Of a DNA stretch of 64,000 bases, positions 51,923 through 61,018 are shown piece by piece. How positions within the stretch are numbered: position 1 is the stretch's first letter; each line of letters begins with the position of its first letter. The notes beneath the pieces are model-generated. The model ran no database searches. It saw only the letters and a program-made list of their open reading frames with translations, and was not told the origin of the DNA. A program made the position numbers and the translations under genes. Source of the DNA: LMUY01 sp964242215 (GTDB lineage Bacteria > Pseudomonadota > Alphaproteobacteria > Acetobacterales > Acetobacteraceae); assembly GCA_964242215.1 (NCBI GenBank), contig CAXTCJ010000003.1, forward strand, positions 45,478 through 109,477, read 5' to 3'.

Positions 51923-52316
51923 ATGCCGTTTGCTCGCATCGACCTGAACAAGGGTAAGTCCGCCGCGTATCGCGCCACTGTCGCCGACGTGGTGTATGAA
52001 GGGATCATTGGTGTGTTTGAAGGCTCCGGATGGCGACCGCTTCATCGTCGTCAATGAGCACGAGCCCGAGAACCTGATTTACGACCGCACCTTTCTCGGC
52101 ATGGATCGGTCGCCGGATTTCATCCTGATCCAGGTGACCAGCACTGTTGGAAATACGAAGGACCTGAATTCGCCTTCTACCGACACGGCACACTTGCTGA
52201 CGACTTCCACGGGGAACGCTGACTGTGCTTTCAAGACGGAAGTGACACTCAGATCGGACGATGGCCCCAGGCTGCAGATGCTTTCACATGGTCTGCTGGA
52301 TGCAAACCGGCGGTAA
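51923..52316 (+). pseudogene. Tautomerase-family protein, frameshifted
   Basis: It starts with MPFARIDLNKGKSAAYRATV, the family's N-terminus (though Pro2 is kept, so catalysis was once possible), with AGGAAGAG before the ATG at 51923. An extra T in the run at 52017-52019 shifts the frame; it resumes as LKAPDGDRFIVVNEHEPENL and RSPDFILIQVTSTVGNTKDL. A second shift gives EFAFYRHGTLADDFHG and a third VTLRSDDGP. At least three frameshifts make it dead. It follows the GST gene and was probably in its operon. Confidence 0.75.
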
Positions 52317-52443
52317 CGCAATCCACGTGCTACAAACTTGCACCAAAGTTGAATCAGAACCCTCTAAAATTCAGGGCGGCAGAAAACACCGACCCGAGCC
52401 GCGGCGTGCAGAGCTGAAACAACAGCTATCAGTTATCCGCCGC

Positions 52444-52811
52444 CTAGAGCTCGACTTGCTTGCCTAGTTCGACAACCCGTTTGGGCGGGATCTGAAAGTA
52501 GGACGCGGCCTGACGGCATTGCGGGTGAGCAACAGGTAGAGCTTCTCCCGCCACACCGACAGGTCGGGCCGCGTGGTCGGCAGCGGGTTCTCGCGGCCCA
52601 CGAAGAATGAGGTTTCGGCCACCACGACCGGGAAAACATCGGAGTGGACTTGAAGCGCTTCCGGAACCGAGGGAGCCTCGGCGAAGCCGAAGCGCAGCGT
52701 CATCTCCGCGAAGCCCTTGTCCAAGGAGTCGATGGTCATGCGGCCGTCCTCAGACACGAAGGGGACCCGCTCGGTGGCCAGTGTCAGCAGCACGATGCGT
52801 TCATGCTGGAC
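52444..52811 (-). pseudogene. Kup potassium-uptake protein C-terminal fragment
   Basis: The cytoplasmic tail of Kup can be read: VQHERIVLLTLATERVPFV, KGFAEMTLRFGFAEAPSVPE, ETSFFVGRENPLP and WREKLYLLLTRNA. One missing base then shifts the frame, and the end reads ASYFQIPPKRVVELGKQVEL with stop TAG at 52444-52446, a perfect Kup C-terminus. The roughly 500 upstream residues with all membrane helices are gone, replaced by a recombinase fragment in the same frame. Confidence 0.8.
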
Positions 52812-53009
52812 CTTCGTCCGCCGGAGACTGTGCGTGCCATATGCCGACCGACCCGGACCGATACCCTCGACTCAGTCGCCCACCAATCGCACATATTGCC
52901 GCGTGCTGATGTGGTCGGCGCCGTCCGTGCGGCCGGGGAACACGTAATCCTGCAGCCCTCCTCCACGATGAGTAAGCCAGGCGATCAGGCTCCCCCGCGT
53001 TTGCTCGGT
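52812..53009 (-). pseudogene. Tyrosine recombinase catalytic-domain fragment
   Basis: TEQTRGSLIAWLTHRGGGLQ, DYVFPGR, HISTRQYVRLVGD, then TGA at 52872-52874 (expected Trp), then VEGIGPGRSAYGTHSLRRTK with the catalytic HxxR pair. This is the catalytic domain of a RIT- or phage-type integrase. The sequence that should follow (the last Arg/His and the Tyr) is replaced by the Kup tail from 52811. Upstream the frame is broken near 53015. It could derive from the same or a sister element as the remnant at 48068. Confidence 0.75.
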
Positions 53010-53240
53010 ACTTGAATGCGGAACTCGGCTCGGGGCAACGGCCGCCACGGAGTCGCGGCGACGCTGCCGCGACCTGAGGCGGTCTTCAGGACGGCCTGGA
53101 CGTCGACGGCTCGTGCAGCCCTGGTCTTGGCGGTGGGGGAAAAAACGGTAGTTGGTGCCGCAGTCCGACCCTCCGCGCGAGGCATGAACGCGCTGGGCGG
53201 CCACGGTGGTGGTTCCGGCTGATGCCGTATCAGCCGCCCG

Positions 53241-54575
53241 TCAGGCGATGCCGGCCATCGCGGCGGACGCCATGGCCGCCACGCGCTCGACGATCTCGTC
53301 GACCTGCGCGGCGGTCACGTTGTACGGCGGGGCTACGATGACGTGGTCCCCCGCGACGCCGTCGACGGTGCCGGAGGATGGATAGACCGCAATGCCGTTG
53401 GCCAGTCCTGCCGCCTTCAGCCGCGCGCTGGCGCCCTGCGCCGGCTGGAACGGTTGCCTTGTGTCGCGGTCGGCCACGAACTCGACCGCGCGGAACAGGC
53501 CGCGGCCGCGGATGTCGCCGACATGCGGGTGCTGGCCCAGCGTTGCCTCCAGCCCGGCCTGCAGGCGCTCACCCATGGCTTGCACGTTGGCGAGCAGACC
53601 GTCCTCGCGGATGATGCGCTGCACCTCGAGCGCGGCGGCGCAGGCGATCGGGTGGGCCTGGTAGGTGTGTCCGTGCACGAATGCGCCCGACCCGGCGGAC
53701 AGGGCCGCGACCACGCGGCGCCCGACCAGCAGAGCGCCAACCGGAGCGTAGCCTCCGCCCAGGCCCTTGGCGACTGCCTGCAGGTCCGGCGTGACACCCT
53801 CCTGCTCCCACGCATGGATGGTGCCGGTGCGGCCCATGCCGCACATCACTTCGTCCAGGATCAGCAGCGCGCCATGCCGGTCACAGATCTCACGGATGGC
53901 AGGGAAGTAGCCTTGCACGGCGCTAACGCAGCCGGCCGTGGCGCCCACTACCGTTTCCGCCACGAAGGCGATGACGCGGTTCGGGCCAACGCGCTGGAAC
54001 TCGGCCTCCAGCTCGGCCGCCAGGCGGGCGACGTAGACGGCGTCGCTCTCCGCCTCGCCCTGGTAGTGATAGGGGAAGCAGGGCGAGACGTGGCTGAACC
54101 CCTTGGGCAGGATCGCCTCGTAAGGCGCACGCCGGGCCATGTGGCCGCTGACCGCCATCGTGCCGAAATTGTTGCCATGGTAGCTTTGCCGGCGGGAGAT
54201 GAAGTGCACCCGTTCCGGCTCGCCGCGCTCGACATGGTATTGCCGCGCCATCTTCAGCGCCGACTCCATCGCCTCGGACCCCGACGACGTGAAGAAGGCG
54301 TGGCTCAGCCCGCCGGGCTCGTGGCCCAGGATCTCGTCGGCCAACTGCTCCGCCGGGTCGGAGGTCACGAACATGGTGTGCACGTAGTCGAGCTTCTTGG
54401 CTTGCGCCGTGATGGCGGCGATGACGCGCGGGTTTCCGTGGCCCAGGCAAGCCACGGCGGCGCCCCCGGCCGCATCGATCACGCGGCGGCCATCGGCCAA
54501 GGTCAGCATCAGGCCCTCGCCGCTGGCGGCGAATTCCGGGTCGATGCGCAGGCTGCGATGCAGGACGTGTGTCAT
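53241..54575 (-). CDS. Class III (PLP) aminotransferase
   Basis: A 444-residue omega-type aminotransferase. Seen: FFTSSGSEAMESALKMARQY (phosphate-binding, residues 95-114), SYHGNNFGTM, LLILDEVMCGMGRTG with the PLP-N1 aspartate D241, and the Schiff-base lysine K270 in AVAKGLGGGYAPVG. The ATG at 54575 has GAGGAGATCC 7 bases away. It is the last gene of the amide operon, 16 bases after the DMFase-like gene, and may handle the amine or amino acid set free by amide hydrolysis. Confidence 0.9.
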   Translation of the reverse strand: MTHVLHRSLRIDPEFAASGEGLMLTLADGRRVIDAAGGAAVACLGHGNPRVIAAITAQAKKLDYVHTMFVTSDPAEQLADEILGHEPGGLSHAFFTSSGSEAMESALKMARQYHVERGEPERVHFISRRQSYHGNNFGTMAVSGHMARRAPYEAILPKGFSHVSPCFPYHYQGEAESDAVYVARLAAELEAEFQRVGPNRVIAFVAETVVGATAGCVSAVQGYFPAIREICDRHGALLILDEVMCGMGRTGTIHAWEQEGVTPDLQAVAKGLGGGYAPVGALLVGRRVVAALSAGSGAFVHGHTYQAHPIACAAALEVQRIIREDGLLANVQAMGERLQAGLEATLGQHPHVGDIRGRGLFRAVEFVADRDTRQPFQPAQGASARLKAAGLANGIAVYPSSGTVDGVAGDHVIVAPPYNVTAAQVDEIVERVAAMASAAMAGIA

Positions 54576-54591
54576 GGTGGATCTCCTCGGT

Positions 54592-56778
54592 TCAGGGTGT
54601 GCGCGGCTCGGAGAACCGGCGAACGACATTTTCCAGCAACTGCGATACCGGCCCTTCGAACCCGTTCCGCCAGAGGCTGCCGCAGAAGGTGATGGAGCCG
54701 ACGGAGAACACCTCTCCGCCAGCCGGTGTGGTGAAGTACACGATCTCGGCCCGCACTAGGTCCTCCCGCGTCTCGCCGGTGACGGTGGCCATGGGGGAGA
54801 GCAGCTCCTCCAGCACCACTTCGGCCGAGAGCGGCAGGTCCTCCGAGCGGGCCAGGATCACGGTGTTGTCGGGCGTCCCCAGCTCGCGGTCGGCGCGGTC
54901 GAACTCGAACCCCGCCGCGCCGCCGCCCGAGAGGCCGTAATCGCCCAGCACCTCGGTGTCGACGCCCACGAACATCCAGGCGAACTCCGCGTCGTGGGAG
55001 GCCGGCAGGCGGCGGAAATGCGTGCCCTCGTACAGGCCCTGGGCGGAGAAGCCGACGCCGGCGAGCTGCTGTGGCGGGCGGCGGCTGCGACGCCACATGC
55101 CCCCTAGCTGGCCATCGAGCTGGTGGAAATACTCGCCCGGCTCCGCCTGCCAGGCGCGCACGCCGCCTTCGGCCCGGCGGATCTCGATCACGTGCGGCCG
55201 TGACGGGTCACGGGCGATGCGCCAGTAGAAGCCGTTGCCGCCGAGATAGGCCAGGCGCCCGCCCCCCCGCGTGTAGGTCAGCAGCGCGTCCAGCATTCGC
55301 TCGGTGTAGTATTCCGGATGGCTGCCGGTCAGCACCGCGGCGTAGGGCTGAACCAGGGCCGCCCCCTCGTCGTCCAGGTCCTCGTCGGTGACGATGTCGT
55401 AGGCGAAGCCTTTGTCCTCCAGCCAGCCCAGGATGTGGGAGTCGGCGATGAAGTGCCGGGTGCCGGAGCCGCGCGGATCGTTGAAGGTGGGGAAGCCCGG
55501 CCGCATCGTCAGGATCGGCCGCAAGCGGGAGGATAGCGAAATGCCTGCGCCATCCGGGTGCCGGTTGTAGGTGGACTTGCCGTAGGTCGGATAGTCGTCG
55601 GCGTTGTAGGGGTAGGCGTCCCACTCGGCGATGCGAGCCTTGTAGGCCGCGTCGGCGTTGCCGCGGGCATAGTTCGCGTAGGCGATGTAGGTGAAGGTGG
55701 ATGCCAGGAACGCGATCGGCGCGCGTGCTGCGCCGTGGGCCGGCAGCACGTAGAACGGCAGCCAATCCTCCCCGCCCGCGCAGGACAAGTGCAGCATGTA
55801 GCAACCGCTGCGCACCCCGGCGGGGACGGTGAAGGTGAAGCTGGGGGGCCAGCCGCAATCCTCGATATCGTCGCTGTGGAAGTGGATCGCCGCGTAGTCC
55901 TGCGGGGCGTGCCGCCAGCACGTTTCCTGCCCCGTCCAGCGCGCGCCGACCATGCCGCGCGCCGGCAGGTTGACCGTAACGCCGTGGCAGCCTTGCGACC
56001 CGGCGTCGGTGATGGTGCTGCCGCCGATGCCCTGGGCGAAGTCCCACGTGGCCAGGACTGGGCCCAGCGTACCGGGTCGGGCCAGCGGGTCGGCGAAGCC
56101 GTCGAACCAGCCGGCCAGGATTGCCGGGTCCTCAATCCGTCCGTCCAGGTGCGTCGCCTGCTCGGCCGCGTCACGCGCGGCGATTAGCACCGGACCACCG
56201 GTGGGGATGCGCAGGCCAGGATGCGTGGCGCGCGCCGTCGTGGCGGCGCCCGGGGTCAGCGCATGACCGCCGCCATGAAGTGCCTGCTGCCCGACGATCA
56301 CGGCGCCGGTCGCGGGATCGGCCGACATCCACACCCGGTGCCACCGCCGCAGCGCGAGCGGCAAGGTGGTGGCGACGGTCGTGCCCTCGATCTCGGCCAC
56401 TGCGCCGTGCGGGCCGATGGACAGGGTCGCCGCCCCGTCGGAGATCACCGCCTGCACGTGCCCGACCAGGCCAGGCCATACCAGGGCGGTCCAGGTGCAG
56501 GGCGCAGCTGGGTCGCGTTGTGGGCCGGTCGGGATGGCGACGTGGGAGCCGAGATGGATCGGCTGGCGGGCGCCCTCGAACGACTGGTCGAACAGATCGG
56601 CTCTGTCCTCGTAGCGCCGGCCCGGCCCTTGCGGGTGCGGGTCGGCGCAGATCACGCGCAGCAGCCGGGCGCGGTAGGCGCCGCCGTCCCGCACGCCGAC
56701 ATGCGCCACGATGGGCTCGCCGGGCCGTGCGGACAGGCGGGACAGGTAGCCGGTGATCGGTAGTTCCGCGGTCGCCAT
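54592..56778 (-). CDS. N,N-dimethylformamidase-like large (beta) subunit
   Basis: A 728-residue cytoplasmic protein similar over its whole length to the large subunit of N,N-dimethylformamidase, an iron-dependent amidohydrolase that splits DMF into formate and dimethylamine. Typical stretches: an N-terminal beta-rich part with CWRHAPQDYAAIHFHSDDIE, a central IAFLASTFTYIAYANYARGN, YPTYGKSTYNRHPDG, and a glutaminase-like part with GSHPEYYTERMLDALLTYTR and GGGRLAYLGGNGFYWR. The iron-binding Tyr/Tyr/Glu are probably among these tyrosines but were not aligned. No small subunit gene (about 130 residues) is next to it. The substrate may be another small amide. Confidence 0.85.
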   Translation of the reverse strand: MATAELPITGYLSRLSARPGEPIVAHVGVRDGGAYRARLLRVICADPHPQGPGRRYEDRADLFDQSFEGARQPIHLGSHVAIPTGPQRDPAAPCTWTALVWPGLVGHVQAVISDGAATLSIGPHGAVAEIEGTTVATTLPLALRRWHRVWMSADPATGAVIVGQQALHGGGHALTPGAATTARATHPGLRIPTGGPVLIAARDAAEQATHLDGRIEDPAILAGWFDGFADPLARPGTLGPVLATWDFAQGIGGSTITDAGSQGCHGVTVNLPARGMVGARWTGQETCWRHAPQDYAAIHFHSDDIEDCGWPPSFTFTVPAGVRSGCYMLHLSCAGGEDWLPFYVLPAHGAARAPIAFLASTFTYIAYANYARGNADAAYKARIAEWDAYPYNADDYPTYGKSTYNRHPDGAGISLSSRLRPILTMRPGFPTFNDPRGSGTRHFIADSHILGWLEDKGFAYDIVTDEDLDDEGAALVQPYAAVLTGSHPEYYTERMLDALLTYTRGGGRLAYLGGNGFYWRIARDPSRPHVIEIRRAEGGVRAWQAEPGEYFHQLDGQLGGMWRRSRRPPQQLAGVGFSAQGLYEGTHFRRLPASHDAEFAWMFVGVDTEVLGDYGLSGGGAAGFEFDRADRELGTPDNTVILARSEDLPLSAEVVLEELLSPMATVTGETREDLVRAEIVYFTTPAGGEVFSVGSITFCGSLWRNGFEGPVSQLLENVVRRFSEPRTP

Positions 56779-56803
56779 GGTGCCTCTCCCTTGTCCGGCC
56801 GGT

Positions 56804-58102
56804 TCAGCGCAGGCCGTAGCGGCGCGCGCCGAACAGGGCCAGCAGGCTGGCTACTGCGCCGAACGCCACGTAGTAGCTCGGGGCAAGCGGGCTGCCGGTC
56901 TGCGCGATCAGCCAGGCGATGATGAACGGGGCGAAACCGCCGAAGATGGTGACACCGAAGCTGTAGCTGATCGACAGGCCAGTGCCGCGGGTGCGGGCGG
57001 GGAACAGTTCTGACATGGCGGCGGCGAACGGGCCGAGATAGGCCGCGGTGACCAGCGCGATGCCGCCTTGCACGGCAAGTAGCGTCACCGGGCTGGGAGC
57101 GAACGTCAGCAGCATGAAGCCGGGCACGATGGCGACCAGCATCAGCACGGCGGCCGTCGTCATCACCGGTAGGCGGCCGACACGGTCCGACAGGCTGCCG
57201 AACATCGGCACGAAGGCAAACTGGATGGCGCCAACCAGCAGCGTAGCGGTGAAGCCCCAGGATGCCGGAATGCCCAACTGCCGGACGGCGAAGGTCGGCA
57301 TGAACAGCGTGGTGTAGGAGGCGATGGTGCCCAGCACGACCAAGCCTAGTGCCGTCAGCATCTGCCCTTTCTGCGCGCCGAAGGCGGTGGCCAGCGGGGA
57401 AGACGGCGCCTCGATGGCCACGTGCTCGAAGTCGCCGGATTCCTCCAGCGAGCGGCGGATGTAGATCGCGATGGGACCGATCAGCAGGCCGAAGAAGAAC
57501 GGGATGCGCCAGCCCCAGCCAACCAACTGGTCCGCGGTCAGCGCGGAGGACAGCAGCACGCCGAAACCGGACGCCAGGATGATGGTGGCGCCCTGGCTGG
57601 CCATCTGCCAGCTCGTGTACATGCCACGTCGGGTTGGATCCTGCTCGGCCAGGAAGGCCGTGGCGCTGCCGAACTCGCCGCCGGCCGAGAAGCCCTGGAT
57701 CAGGCGGGCGATAACCAGCAGGACGGGCGCGCCCAGGCCAATGGTGGTGTAGGTCGGCGCCACCCCGATGATGAACGTGCCGAGCATCATCAAGGCGATG
57801 GACAGGGTCAGCGCCTGCCGGCGGCCAGCCCGGTCCGCGTAGGCGCCCAGCACGACGGAGCCGAGCGGGCGCATGAAGAACGACACGCCGAACGTCGCCA
57901 GCGTGAGCAGCAGGGAAACGGTGTCGTTGCCGGTCGGAAAGAACAGCTTGGCGATGGTCGCGGCCAGGAAGCCGTAAACGACGATGTCGAACCACTCGAG
58001 CGCATTGCCAATGGAGACGGCGATGATGGTGCGTGCCGTTCCGATGCGAGTACGTTGCAACCCAAACGCGTCCGCCGTCGTCGAGAAGGATGTCTGCACC
58101 AC
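56804..58102 (-). CDS. MFS transporter, metabolite:H+ symporter (MHS, ProP-like)
   Basis: A 432-residue twelve-helix carrier. ISVGNALEWFDIVVYGFLAA-like helix 1 (near residues 30-49), ADRAGRRQALTLSIALM (loop 2-3 motif), ARLIQGFSAGGEFGSATAFL in helix 4 and SWQMASQGATIILASGFGVL are hallmarks of the MHS family, which imports betaines and dicarboxylates. It is the first gene of the amide operon and should import its substrate. The promoter between it and the TetR gene carries two repeat operators. Confidence 0.9.
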   Translation of the reverse strand: MVQTSFSTTADAFGLQRTRIGTARTIIAVSIGNALEWFDIVVYGFLAATIAKLFFPTGNDTVSLLLTLATFGVSFFMRPLGSVVLGAYADRAGRRQALTLSIALMMLGTFIIGVAPTYTTIGLGAPVLLVIARLIQGFSAGGEFGSATAFLAEQDPTRRGMYTSWQMASQGATIILASGFGVLLSSALTADQLVGWGWRIPFFFGLLIGPIAIYIRRSLEESGDFEHVAIEAPSSPLATAFGAQKGQMLTALGLVVLGTIASYTTLFMPTFAVRQLGIPASWGFTATLLVGAIQFAFVPMFGSLSDRVGRLPVMTTAAVLMLVAIVPGFMLLTFAPSPVTLLAVQGGIALVTAAYLGPFAAAMSELFPARTRGTGLSISYSFGVTIFGGFAPFIIAWLIAQTGSPLAPSYYVAFGAVASLLALFGARRYGLR

Positions 58103-58123
58103 CGTATCGCTCCGATCACGTCC

Positions 58124-58155
58124 TAAACGGTGTTAATCAATTCCTTAACGGTGTT
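58124..58155. promoter_or_regulatory. Two tandem 21-base-spaced operators before amide operon
   Basis: TAAACGGTGTT (58124-58134) and TTAACGGTGTT (58145-58155) are direct repeats with a 21-base period, two helical turns. Each holds AAC-GGT-GTT symmetry. They lie in the 98-base gap between the TetR stop and the MHS start (58102), fitting cooperative binding by the TetR regulator upstream. Confidence 0.6.
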
Positions 58156-58200
58156 CAAGGCTGTTCTGCAGGCAGAAGATTGTCGCTGGGCGCAAACAGC

Positions 58201-58959
58201 CTACGAAGCGGGCTGCCTGCCTCGTTCGCGTGCGGTTTTGCGAACCTTGCGGGCAGTCACCTCGATGCCGGCAATGAAGATGTCCAAGTAGCAGTCGAAG
58301 CCCGCGTCCAATGGAACCGACATACCGCTGCGCCATCGCAGCATGAACGCCTGGTCAGCCAGCAGCGGCAGGTGGGCGCTCAGCAAGGGATACTCCGCAG
58401 CTGAAACCTCGCGCAGGCGGGCCTGGACGGTTTGTTGCCAAGCAGCCGCGTCCGTGGGCACCGGGCAGAGTTCCTCGACCGCGAAGCCTACCATGGCCAC
58501 GCAGGTCGCGTTGTAGGCAGCGACAAGTTGCGGACCTTCGAAGCCGGCCTGATGCAGGGCACGGAGGATTCCCTCGACCAGCGCCAAGTCGGTCGCGCTG
58601 TTGGTGACGATCTCTGCACCCAGCAGCGGGGCGGCCTTGGGGTGGCGGTGCAGCGCCGTGCGGTAGGCACGGATCAACTGGCGCAGGAACTCCTGCCAGG
58701 TCAGCGCACCCCGTGGTGTCACATCCGCGATGACCAGCGCGACGACCTCGGCAAGGACGGCATTGCGGTTCGGCACATGCCAGTAGAGCGCCGGCGCCGA
58801 CACGCCGAGACCCTTTGCCAGGTTGCGCAGCGAGAACGCAGCCAGCCCGTCGGCATCGATGAGTGCCAAGGCGGCAATTGCGATTTGCCGCCGGTCGAGC
58901 CCGGGCTCTGCGGAGGAGGAAACGGCCTTGACCCGGTCCGGATCGGTTCTACGCGTCAT
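58201..58959 (-). CDS. TetR-family regulator with TetR_C-type ligand domain
   Basis: A 252-residue repressor: HTH at residues about 24-68 (IAIAALALIDADGLAAFSLR, NLAKGLGVSAPALYWHVPNR) and a long ligand domain (LGAEIVTNSATDLALVEGIL, FAVEELCPVPTDAAAWQQTV), typical of the TetR-proper subgroup with tetracycline-repressor-like C-terminal domain. The C-terminus is basic (RKVRKTARERGRQ). The ATG at 58959 gives the standard start. It lies upstream of, and on the same strand as, the amide operon. Confidence 0.9.
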   Translation of the reverse strand: MTRRTDPDRVKAVSSSAEPGLDRRQIAIAALALIDADGLAAFSLRNLAKGLGVSAPALYWHVPNRNAVLAEVVALVIADVTPRGALTWQEFLRQLIRAYRTALHRHPKAAPLLGAEIVTNSATDLALVEGILRALHQAGFEGPQLVAAYNATCVAMVGFAVEELCPVPTDAAAWQQTVQARLREVSAAEYPLLSAHLPLLADQAFMLRWRSGMSVPLDAGFDCYLDIFIAGIEVTARKVRKTARERGRQPAS

Positions 58960-59059
58960 GCCTGGTTTTGGGGGCGGCAAGTGTACTTGTCCACCCCTCG
59001 TGCAACTCACCTTCGCCGACATCGCAAGCCCGAAACCACGAGGGAATGACCAGCCGCAG

Positions 59060-59462
59060 TCAGGGTTGCGAAAACCTCGATTTCAGCGTCTCGAACGAGA
59101 CGAGCTCCCCAGCGATGGCGCTGGCGGCCACGGTGGGAGGGCTGGCGAGCCAGAGCTGACCCGGTCCGCCGCGCCCGGGGAAGTGACGGTTGATCGCGCT
59201 GACAGTCACCTGGTCCGCTCTGGTGGTCGTGCCCGGCTTGCAATTCGCGCAAGCACCGCAGGAGGGCTGCAGGATCTCCGCCCCAATCCGCGCGAATACG
59301 TCCATGTAGCCGCGCGCCTCGCCGTAATCGCGCACCACGACCGTGCCGAACTGCAGCAACAACGCCACGCCGCTCGGAACCGCGAGCTGCCGCTTCGCTG
59401 CCCAGGCGAGCACCTCGTGGTAGCGGTCGAGGTCTTTTCACTTGCCGGCTGTCAAGGAGCCG
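59060..59462 (-). pseudogene. LeuC/aconitase-family C-terminal fragment
   Basis: It reads GSLTAGK, TGA (59438-59440), KDLDRYHEVLAWAAKRQ, GAEILQPSCGACANCKPGTT (cluster cysteines), ADQVTVSAINRHFPGRGGPG and LASPPTVAASAIAGELVSFE: the C-terminal third of a 3-isopropylmalate dehydratase large-subunit-like protein with a 4Fe-4S site. The usual GSCTGGK cysteine is a leucine and an in-frame stop splits the fragment. The N-terminal two-thirds and the small subunit gene are absent. Confidence 0.75.
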
Positions 59463-59880
59463 CATAGGCGATGTCGATGCGAACCGGCCCGGTCAGGTCG
59501 GCGAGGCTCAAGCTGCGGCCGGGTTCGCCCCGTAGGAGAGCGTCACCGAAAGTGTTCCGCAGCATGAAACGGCAATGGCCGTGTAGATGTTGTGGATGAA
59601 GCGAAGGTCTGCGCGCACGAAGCCGCCCTCGCCGGGCGTGGCGGTGGCAACCACATCGGGCGTGGCCAGGGCGTAGGGGGCACGGACGAGCGTATGACCC
59701 TCTGCAACATGGCCTCGGAGCTGATATTGGCAGGGTTGCGGGCGGCGGACGGTCTTGTCGACGCTGTGCGCGTCGCCTAGCGTTTGCCATGACAACCGGC
59801 ATCGTCGGCGAGTTCCCGTTCCCGACAGTCCCCGACTAGGTCTGCAATGCTAGCGAGGCCAGAGTGCTACACATTCTAGC
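59463..59880. other. Degenerate minus-strand coding remnant, unassigned
   Basis: Protein-like stretches occur in two minus-strand frames (TLVRAPYALATPDVVATATP, RADLRFIHNIYTAIAV and, in another frame, SLADLTGPVRIDIAYA). They look like the broken end of one gene with a frame change near 59540, joined to the LeuC-like fragment at about 59463. I cannot name the family. Confidence 0.35.
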
Positions 59881-60807
59881 TTATCGCGCCTGAGCGCCTG
59901 GCTGCGTCCGCCATGCCAGCAGGTTGAGTGGTGCGTGCGAGTGCCCATTTTGCACGACCACCGTCGCGGTGCGTCCCACGAGCAAGGGCAGGCTGGACGG
60001 CGTGTCATCCAGCGCCACCCGGACCGGAACGCGCTGGGCAAGGCGCACCCAGCTGAAGGTGGGATTTACATTGGCGAGCATATCACCCGACGGGGTGCGT
60101 TCACGGTCGGCAATAGCGGCGGCAACGCTTTGCACATGGCCGTTAAGCACGCCCGGCAAGCCCATCAATTGCACCGTCACCGGGTCGCCAACCGCCAGGC
60201 GATGCAGCTTGGTCTCCTCGAAATAACCCTCGACCCGGATCGTGTCACTGTCCACCAGCGCGAACACACCCTTGCCGGCGGCTACGTAGTCACCTGGGCG
60301 TAGATCCATGTTGGTGATGGTTCCGTTCACCGGAGCCTTCACCTCGCTTCGGGCAAGGTTCAAGCCCGCCAGCTTGCGATCCGCGAGCGCCTGCCGATAC
60401 GCGGCGCTTGCGAGTTGCATGGTGGCGTTGGTCTGCTCCTGCTTCTCGATCGATGTCGAGAGCGTGTCGAGCTGGTGGTAGCGATTATAGTCACGCATCG
60501 TCTGATCAAGGGTCACCTTGCGCGCGGCCACCACGGCGTCCGCCTGCTGGACTGCGATGTCGAACCGGTCGGGATCGATCCGGAACAGCACATCGCCCTT
60601 CCGCACGGCCTGTTCGTCATGCACCAGCACGTCCGCGACCGGGCCCGAGACGTCCGGCGTGACGGCGACCACGTCTGCGCGGACGCGGCCGTCCCGCGTC
60701 CAGGGATCGTCGACGTAGTAGGTCCATATCTGCCGCCCCACGAACACGGCGACCAGCACGGCCGTCAGGGTGATCGCGACACGGCCGAACAGGGCAAGGC
60801 TTTTCAT
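59881..60807 (-). CDS. HlyD/EmrA-family membrane fusion protein, AaeA-like
   Basis: A 308-residue periplasmic adaptor anchored by one helix (residues about 8-27, RVAITLTAVLVAVFVGRQIW). Then YVDDPWTRDGRVRADVVAVT (the biotinyl-lipoyl strand of the family), a coiled-coil hairpin (about 85-150), a second lipoyl half (GLNLARSEVKAPVNGTITNM) and a beta barrel (VEGYFEETKLHRLAVGDPVT). It would link the FUSC pump to an outer-membrane channel. The ATG at 60807 puts the helix at the N-terminus. It follows the DUF1656 gene by 10 bases. Confidence 0.9.
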   Translation of the reverse strand: MKSLALFGRVAITLTAVLVAVFVGRQIWTYYVDDPWTRDGRVRADVVAVTPDVSGPVADVLVHDEQAVRKGDVLFRIDPDRFDIAVQQADAVVAARKVTLDQTMRDYNRYHQLDTLSTSIEKQEQTNATMQLASAAYRQALADRKLAGLNLARSEVKAPVNGTITNMDLRPGDYVAAGKGVFALVDSDTIRVEGYFEETKLHRLAVGDPVTVQLMGLPGVLNGHVQSVAAAIADRERTPSGDMLANVNPTFSWVRLAQRVPVRVALDDTPSSLPLLVGRTATVVVQNGHSHAPLNLLAWRTQPGAQAR

Positions 60808-60817
60808 CGTAGGGTGC

Positions 60818-61018
60818 CTATGACTTCGCGACGGCAACCACGCCGCCGAGCAGGATGACGAACAGCGCCGCGTCGAACAGGGCGGCGTGCCACACCAGGC
60901 GGTAGAACCCGGTGCGGCGCAGCACGACGCGCAGGGCCAAGGTCAGCAGCAGGGCCACCACCGCCCAGGCCAACAGCGCCGGCAGGAATACCCCGTACAG
61001 GTCCAACTCGCCGATCAT
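60818..61018 (-). CDS. DUF1656 small membrane protein, AaeX-like
   Basis: A 66-residue protein with two membrane helices (LPALLAWAVVALLLTLALRV and ALFDAALFVILLGGVVAVA) and the family start IGELDLYGVFLPA. DUF1656 proteins sit between the pump and adaptor genes of AaeAB-type hydroxybenzoate efflux systems; their role is unknown. Its start overlaps the FUSC stop by 4 bases. Confidence 0.9.
   Translation of the reverse strand: MIGELDLYGVFLPALLAWAVVALLLTLALRVVLRRTGFYRLVWHAALFDAALFVILLGGVVAVAKS

Noticed and set aside
53343..54692. 449-codon plus-strand frame opposite the aminotransferase
   Set aside because: Antisense to a gene with all aminotransferase motifs; composition and lack of ribosome-binding site mark it as a shadow.
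57422..58126. 234-codon plus-strand frame opposite the MHS transporter
   Set aside because: Hydrophilic antisense reading of a membrane-protein gene; typical shadow.
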